Source of the DNA: Formosa sp. L2A11
Lineage (GTDB): Bacteria > Bacteroidota > Bacteroidia > Flavobacteriales > Flavobacteriaceae
Reading direction: 5' to 3'
Length of the DNA stretch: 64,000 bases
Assembly (NCBI RefSeq): GCF_009796865.1
Contig: NZ_CP047028.1
Location: forward strand, 310,001 to 374,000
Numbering within the stretch: position 1 is the stretch's first letter; every line of letters starts with the position of its first letter. This document shows positions 59,333 through 64,000 of the stretch, piece after piece. The position numbers were made by a program, and so were the translations under genes. The notes below the pieces were generated by a model, which ran no database searches, was not told the DNA's origin, and saw nothing but the letters and a program-made list of their open reading frames with translations.

Positions 59333-60633
59333 TGACCCGTCCTGAAATAAGGCTACATAATTTTAAACATTATGTACAAAAATGACAAAGTAATTAGAAG
59401 GTATTCAGAACCTTTCAAACTGAAAATTTTAGCCGAACTTACAACAGGAAAATACACCAAGAGTGATCTATGTAAACTCTACTCAATCGCTCCTACAACG
59501 GTTAATGAGTGGATTAAAAAGTACGAACGTAAAGACTTAATGAACACCAGAGTAAAAGTGGAAACAAAAGACGAAATTACAAGAATCAAAACGTTGCAAA
59601 AAGAAGTAGAACAGCTTAAAAAACTACTTCTTAAAAAGGATCTCGATGCTATGGTAGAAGAATCTTACCTGGAAGTAGCGGCTGAAAAATTAGGATACAA
59701 AAATGTCCAACAACTCAAAAAAAAACTCAATATCTAGCCTTAATAAAAGCAAAAGATAAAGCTAAGGGATTTGCTTCTTTATCAACTATATCCAGTTGTT
59801 TTGGACTAAAACGAGATGCCTATTATAAGTTTAAAAACAGAGCTGATAAACGTTTAAAACGAGAACAACAGATTATTAATATAGTCAAGAAAAGACGCAA
59901 ATCGCTTCCTAGAGAAGGTGTTCGTAAACTTATAAAATCATTAAATGATGAGTTTACAAAGATTAACCTAAGAGTCGGTAGAGATACGCTATTCAAGGTG
60001 TTAAGGTCTCAAAATATGCTCACTTTAAGAAAGAAATATAGTTCTAGAACAACCAACTCGCATCATCGTTTTTATAAATATAACAACATCATAAAAGATC
60101 TAGAAATCACAAAACCTAATCAGGTCTGGGCATCAGATATTACATATATCAGAACCGTAAAAGGCTTTTGCTATCTAGCTCTCATTACGGATATGTATTC
60201 TAGAAAAATAGTGGGTTACGATCTAAGTGATAGTCTAGAATTAAAAGGATGCGTGAGAGCTCTTAATAAGGCTATTTATAAAGCTAAAAACGTGACTGGA
60301 CTAATACATCACTCTGATAGAGGAATACAATACTGTAGTAATGTGTATACACAAATATTAAAGAGAAAAAAGATAGATATTAGCATGACTCAAGAAAATC
60401 ATTGTTACGAAAATGCTATGGCCGAACGTGTAAATGGCATATTAAAAGATGAGTTTTACCTAGACCAGACCTTTACTGACGTGCAACACGCTAAAAGAGC
60501 TACAAAAAATGCAATTAATCTATACAACGAAATAAGATTACATTTATCTTTAGATTATAAAACACCTAATATGATATATCAATTATCAGCCTAAATTCAA
60601 TTTTAACCTGTAGCCATATTTCAGGACTAGACA
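59333..60633 (+). mobile_element. IS3-family (IS150-like) element, copy 3, at the start of cassette 14
   Basis: 1301 bp, nearly identical to copy 1, with the same ends and again 14 bp after the core G. The flanks do not show a matching TTA repeat (right side TTT). Confidence 0.85.
59372..60594 (+). CDS. IS3-family transposase OrfAB (programmed -1 frameshift)
   Basis: OrfA 59372-59737 and OrfB to 60594 are joined through nine A at about 59717-59725. The product is the same as for copy 1 except for one residue (MIYQLSA in place of MVYQLSA). DDE motifs DITYIRTVKG, HHSDRGIQY and NAMAERVNG are intact. Confidence 0.88.
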
Positions 60634-60634
60634 T

Positions 60635-61102
60635 TTGACGAAACCAATAAAAATAGAACTGAATTTAAGAAATCCGAAAAATGGATGGCTACCGATTGAA
60701 TTAAAATCCGCGGAATTTGAATTGGAATTTAATGCGTCAAATATTCCTGAAAATCCGACTGACAAACTTTGCGAATCTTTGCTTTTAGCAATCAACGGAA
60801 TTGAAACGGAAATATGCTGGAATTTGGAACCTGAATGTTATTTCTTTGAACTAAAACAAAGCGGAAAAGAAATTGAGCTGAATATTTCAAAAAGTGGAGG
60901 AATAACAAAAAATCGTAATCTGATTTATAAACTGACTGGAGATTTTGAGTCTGTGATTTTACCAATGTATCGGAGTTTGAAAAAGTTCAATACGTTGGAA
61001 TTTGACAAAGCTGATTGGAAAAAAATTGACCAATTAAAACTGAATAAATTAACAGAATTAGTAAAACAAAGAAAAACTACTTACAACACTATGTTTAAAT
61101 AA
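60635..61102 (+). CDS. Cassette 14, first gene: hypothetical 155-residue protein
   Basis: A soluble, Leu- and Glu-rich protein beginning after IS3 copy 3. The frame opens with TTG two bases after the element, so the IS may have removed or replaced the native start. KIELNLRNPKNGWLPIELKS and EICWNLEPECYFFELKQSGK suggest a beta-rich fold; the C-terminal part is helical. The family is not recognised. It is followed 3 bp later by the membrane protein, so this is a two-gene cassette. Confidence 0.55.
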   Translation: MTKPIKIELNLRNPKNGWLPIELKSAEFELEFNASNIPENPTDKLCESLLLAINGIETEICWNLEPECYFFELKQSGKEIELNISKSGGITKNRNLIYKLTGDFESVILPMYRSLKKFNTLEFDKADWKKIDQLKLNKLTELVKQRKTTYNTMFK

Positions 61103-61105
61103 ATT

Positions 61106-61618
61106 ATGAGAAAAACCTATAATATTATAGAAAAGACGATAAGCATAGTTTTAATTGTATCTGGAATATTTATTTTATGGCTCTCATTGGATTTATTACT
61201 TGACAAATTGGATATTGTTGTAAGAAGTAATGACAATTCATATTCTGGTTTATCTCACTACTATTATGGGTATTTTAGAGATTTTCATCTCGTCGTGATT
61301 TTCGCATTACTATCTATAATTTCTGGAATATTACTTTTAAAGAGTAAAAAAAATGGTTGGCTTTTATCAGCAATTGTGTTCATTGGATTCCCAATCAGTA
61401 TTCTATTGCGTAACTGGTTAAATCCTGAAAGTGATTTTCATAATCCAGGTAACTCAACAGTAATTGCTATTGGAACAACAATTCTGTTATTATTAGTTGG
61501 TGTATTACATTTTGCTAAACCATTCAAAAAAAAGTACAATGTCAATTCAAAAGATATACTATTTATACTTTTGGGATTAGGAATAATAATTGTTGATATA
61601 TATGTTTTTAAAAAATAA
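61106..61618 (+). CDS. Cassette 14, second gene: membrane protein
   Basis: A 170-residue protein with four predicted helices (TISIVLIVSGIFILWLSLDL, LVVIFALLSIISGILLL, WLLSAIVFIGFPISILL, STVIAIGTTILLLLVGVLHF) plus a C-terminal one (DILFILLGLGIIIVDIYVF). Its ATG is 3 bp after the stop of the previous gene, indicating coupled expression. No family is recognised; a soluble-plus-membrane pair is a common layout in abortive-infection systems, but that is inference. Confidence 0.6.
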   Translation: MRKTYNIIEKTISIVLIVSGIFILWLSLDLLLDKLDIVVRSNDNSYSGLSHYYYGYFRDFHLVVIFALLSIISGILLLKSKKNGWLLSAIVFIGFPISILLRNWLNPESDFHNPGNSTVIAIGTTILLLLVGVLHFAKPFKKKYNVNSKDILFILLGLGIIIVDIYVFKK

Positions 61619-61631
61619 AAAACTACTTACA

Positions 61632-62227
61632 ATCGAGTGGATGGCTCCGCCATCAAATGACGGAGTGCACCCCTCACACCACCGTACGTACGGGTCTCGT
61701 ATACGGCGGTTCGTAAATCATCACACCAAAGCTCTTTTCACCCTTGGCACTATCTTCTAGTTTAAGCATAGGCTACCACTAGGGCTCCTATGCGAATTTT
61801 GAAGAGAATTACGTTCAGTCCTTCCCTACTTGTGAGTCCATCGGAGGTATTGCCTCTGCTCGTTTCCTGTAAGTACTATGACCTCTGCTGACTTCTCCAA
61901 ATAACCAACTCGTAGTTTTGGAGACCTCCCCAGGTAATGCCATCTTCTTTCCCTCAATTCCTGCCGTATCTACATACTTACCCTTTTGTTAATCTTGGGG
62001 CGTTACAATGATGTGGTTGCTTACCCGAGTAAATATGCCTCTGTATACGATTTCTGTTCGTCAGTACCGAGTTTTGTAGTTCCGCTTCCTTCAGATAAAA
62101 CCTCACGGTTTTCACCCTTGCGACTTACTAATGCTTCAGAACGTTACTCCTGCGCATAAGGGACTTGCACCCTATAGATTAATTATTTACCTTTCGGTAA
62201 ATCAAAAGATGCCCATGCTGGGCACAC
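61632..62227 (-). mobile_element. Group II intron 5, RT-less (596 bp), in attC-like site 14
   Basis: Almost identical to intron 4, lying between CTTACA and ACACCG. The identity of two RT-less copies in different cassettes shows recent movement or copying of the shortened form. Confidence 0.85.
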
Positions 62228-62357
62228 ACACCGTGTATAATTAATTGCTGGGTTCTTCCCTACTTGCGAATATTCCTGCGGAATATTCACGGGTTCGTAA
62301 AAGTTTGCTAACTTAGTTGCTGAACCACGCAACTAACCATACACAATCACGTTAGCT
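62228..62357 (+). repeat. attC-like site 14 (subfamily C), right part
   Basis: Starts ACACCGTGTATAATTAATTG, has the central hairpin GAATATTCCTGCGGAATATTC and ends ACCATACACAATCACGTTAGC. R'' is ACTTACA (61625-61631), which agrees with the cassette start GTTGTACATA only over the first six bases. Confidence 0.85.
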
Positions 62358-62382
62358 GTAATTTAAAAGGATACTATTACAA

Positions 62383-63399
62383 ATGATTAAGAAAGCGATA
62401 AAAACAGGTATTTTGTCTTTTGGGATGTCGGGAAAAGTATTTCATTCCCCTTTTCTAAACGAACATAAAAATTTCGAATTACATGCAGTTGTAGAGAGGA
62501 CTGAAAAGAAGGCACATCTTATTTATCCTAATATAAAGAGTTACAATTCGATTGGGGAGCTTTTAGCAGATCCGGATATTGAACTAGTAATAGTTAATAC
62601 TCCCAATGCCACTCATTTTGATTTTGCATTAAAAGCAATTAAAGCGGAAAAGCACGTCTTAATGGAAAAACCTTTCACAGTAAACTCTTCAGAAGCAAGA
62701 CAACTATTTAAAGAAGCTAAGAAATTTAATTGTTGTATTCTTCCCTATCAAAACAGACGTTACGATAGTGACTTTCTTTCTGTTAAAAGTGTACTGGACT
62801 CTGGAAAATTAGGAAAATTAGTGGAGTTTCATCTTCGGTATGATAGATATAAATATACTATTGGAACTAAAGCTTCGAAGGAAACACCCGTTCCTGGCAG
62901 TGGTTTAGCCTACGATTTAGGCCCACACTTGTTAGATGCAGTAATTTCTGTTTTTGGAAAACCACTAGAATGGAGAAAAAACCTGGGTCATTTTCGTCCA
63001 AAGACTCAGGTAGATGATTATGCTCACTTTCATTTGTTGTACCCCGAAGGGCTTCAGGTATTTATTACAATGAGCATGTTAGTTGCCGAATCACAACCAG
63101 CATTTATTCTTCACGGCACAAAAGGCTCTTATGTCAAACAACGTGCGGATGTTCAAGAACAACAACTATTGGAAGGCACAACTCCTTCGAGTTCTCTATA
63201 CGGCATAGAAGAGCCAAGTAAACATGGTGTTTTTACTTCATTATCTAATGATGGATTAAAAATCCATGAAAAAATAATATCTCCAAAATCTTCCTACATG
63301 CGTGTATTTGATGATGTTTATAACACAATTAGAGAAGAAAAACCCTATACAGTAACAGAAAAAGAAATCATACAACAATTAGAAATTTTAGAAGGATAA
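62383..63399 (+). CDS. Cassette 15: Gfo/Idh/MocA-family oxidoreductase
   Basis: A 338-residue NAD(P)-dependent oxidoreductase. The N-terminal Rossmann fold has GILSFGMSGKVFHSPFL, SIGELLADPDIELVIVNTPN and HVLMEKPFTVN with the EKP motif; the C-terminal substrate domain has GSGLAYDLGPHLLDAVISVF. These enzymes act on sugars, inositol or similar. The substrate is unknown. It is the only clearly metabolic cassette in the window and starts 32 bp after the core. Confidence 0.88.
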   Translation: MIKKAIKTGILSFGMSGKVFHSPFLNEHKNFELHAVVERTEKKAHLIYPNIKSYNSIGELLADPDIELVIVNTPNATHFDFALKAIKAEKHVLMEKPFTVNSSEARQLFKEAKKFNCCILPYQNRRYDSDFLSVKSVLDSGKLGKLVEFHLRYDRYKYTIGTKASKETPVPGSGLAYDLGPHLLDAVISVFGKPLEWRKNLGHFRPKTQVDDYAHFHLLYPEGLQVFITMSMLVAESQPAFILHGTKGSYVKQRADVQEQQLLEGTTPSSSLYGIEEPSKHGVFTSLSNDGLKIHEKIISPKSSYMRVFDDVYNTIREEKPYTVTEKEIIQQLEILEG

Positions 63400-63403
63400 A
63401 AAA

Positions 63404-64000
63404 ACAGCTAGTCGAGTAGGAAGAGGGGAATTTCACCCCTAAACCTCTCACAGAACCGTACGTGAACCTCTCGATTCATACGGCTCTTGTTATACTGTCG
63501 ATAAAGTCTAAATAAATTTAGACCAGTTTGTATATCAATTCCCAATGGTAAAACAGGTTTGGATATGGCTTTGCAATAGACCTTAGCCATTTTACAGCTT
63601 TGATCTTGCTTCCTTTGAAGCTTTTATACTTGTTCAATATCCATCTAATTATACGATTGTGCAGGTAATAGAATACTGGTTGCAAACTCCTACGACTTAT
63701 CTTTCCGTAATACTAGATCCAATCACGAATTTTTGGGTTCAGAAGATTTGCTAAATCCTGTATCCCGCGTTGAGTTTTGTTATGGAAAGCAAGTTTTCGG
63801 AGTTCTCCCGTGTTTCGAACTTTAGACTTTCTGCCCATTTTACAATCAAACTGAAGGAAACTTCCTCCCCTTTTCAATCTGAACCGCATTGGCTGAAAAC
63901 TGAAACCTAGGAAATCAAACTTTGTAGGGTAGCCTTTGAGTTCTCTGCCATCTTTCTTTCAGTACACTATTTTGGACTTTTCAGGGTGTGCGGTCAGGCC
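63404..64000 (-). mobile_element. Group II intron 6 (different lineage), truncated by window end
   Basis: Begins at 63411 directly after R'' bases ACAGCTA of cassette 15. Its 3' end reads CTACTCGAC on the minus strand. Domain V is clear at about 63438-63482 (GAGCCGTATGAATCGAGAGG, then TTCACGTACGGTTCTGTGAG). The sequence is unlike introns 1-5. The site's ACACCG half must lie beyond the window. The 7 bases 63404-63410 belong to the cassette's R''. Confidence 0.8.
63518..64000 (-). pseudogene. Group II intron 6 reverse transcriptase/maturase, C-terminal part with two stops
   Basis: In one frame the maturase region is recognisable (FDFLGFSFQPMRFRLKRGG, LNPKIRDWI, YYGKISRRSLQPVFYYLHNR). TGA at 63959-63961 and TAG at 63713-63715 interrupt it. 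The rest of the gene is outside the window. No frame repairs both stops, so the protein is probably dead. Confidence 0.75.

Larger units (their letters stand above)
26231..63410 (+). other. Integron-like array of 15 gene cassettes
   Basis: Fifteen consecutive units, each starting at a GTTR core and ending with an attC-like site. Cassette starts: 26231, 26722, 29440, 30248, 31084, 33581, 36571, 39156, 40133, 45807, 49888, 52191, 58141, 59319 and 62351. All cassette genes are on the plus strand. In 12 or 13 of 15, the first 8-12 bases are the reverse complement of the last bases before ACACCG (for example GTTGTAGTGC with GCACTACAAC in cassette 5), as expected if each unit was once a circle closed through its own site. 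Mobile elements sit only at the site positions. The array probably continues beyond the window. Confidence 0.85.

Noticed and set aside
26593-62357. CRISPR-like reading of the repeated sites
   Set aside because: Repeats are over 120 bp, spaced by genes of variable length, with no cas genes.
63408-63590. 60-codon ORF at the end of the window
   Set aside because: It is a frame shadow within the maturase remnant and domain V of intron 6.

Overview
The window is AT-rich DNA from a member of the Bacteroidota, most likely a flavobacterium. The evidence is the codon and base usage, a BfmA/DUF5712-type mobilisation module, DUF6876 and DUF932 neighbours, TAnnTTTG-like promoter elements and the style of the lipoprotein signals. 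I cannot name the genus.

Left third (1-26150), almost all on the minus strand. A partial SRAP abasic-site sensor and an endonuclease/exonuclease/phosphatase-fold nuclease come first. A defence block follows: a type I restriction-modification operon (hsdR, hsdS, an ABC-type ATPase, hsdM; 13179 down to 6151), then mcrB and mcrC (6022 down to 2227). Next are gene remnants, a class D beta-lactamase lipoprotein and an SOS mutagenesis pair (umuD, umuC). From 18049 to 24921 lies a mobilisation/plasmid-like module: coupling ATPase, relaxase, BfmA-like protein, an oriT-like region, DUF6876, SSB, a very short ORF, a non-coding stretch with three degenerate two-hairpin repeats, DUF932 and a zinc-ribbon protein.

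Right two thirds (25018 to the window end): an integron-like gene-cassette array, which I consider the main discovery. A plus-strand tyrosine recombinase (25018-26148) is followed by an 80-bp junction with two related palindromes, then 15 consecutive cassettes, all on the plus strand. Each ends in a roughly 130-bp attC-like site. Most sites start AACACCGT, hold a central hairpin and end ACGTT. The first and last 8-12 bases of almost every cassette are reverse complements of each other, and the stem arms change in compensating ways between site subfamilies. The recombinase lacks the extra domain that marks IntI, and the cores keep only GTTR instead of GTTRRRY, so this looks like a non-canonical, Xer-like integron.

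Cargo: small membrane proteins, a pentapeptide-repeat protein, a DUF1963 protein, a possible Imm33-like immunity protein, an HExxH peptidase, an FRG-domain protein, an LRR-Roc-COR GTPase, a TIR-domain protein, a Gfo/Idh/MocA oxidoreductase and several unknowns. It reads mainly as a store of defence, toxin and immunity genes.

Fifteen mobile elements from five unrelated families (six group II introns, three IS91-like, two IS1182-like, one IS110, three IS3) all sit at fixed positions in or beside the attC-like sites; none interrupts a cassette gene. Most are decayed: one intron encodes an intact reverse transcriptase, one IS91-like copy has both genes nearly intact, and one IS1182 is intact. The IS110 carries a two-loop non-coding region whose loops match its own ends and the attC target, as expected of a bridge RNA.
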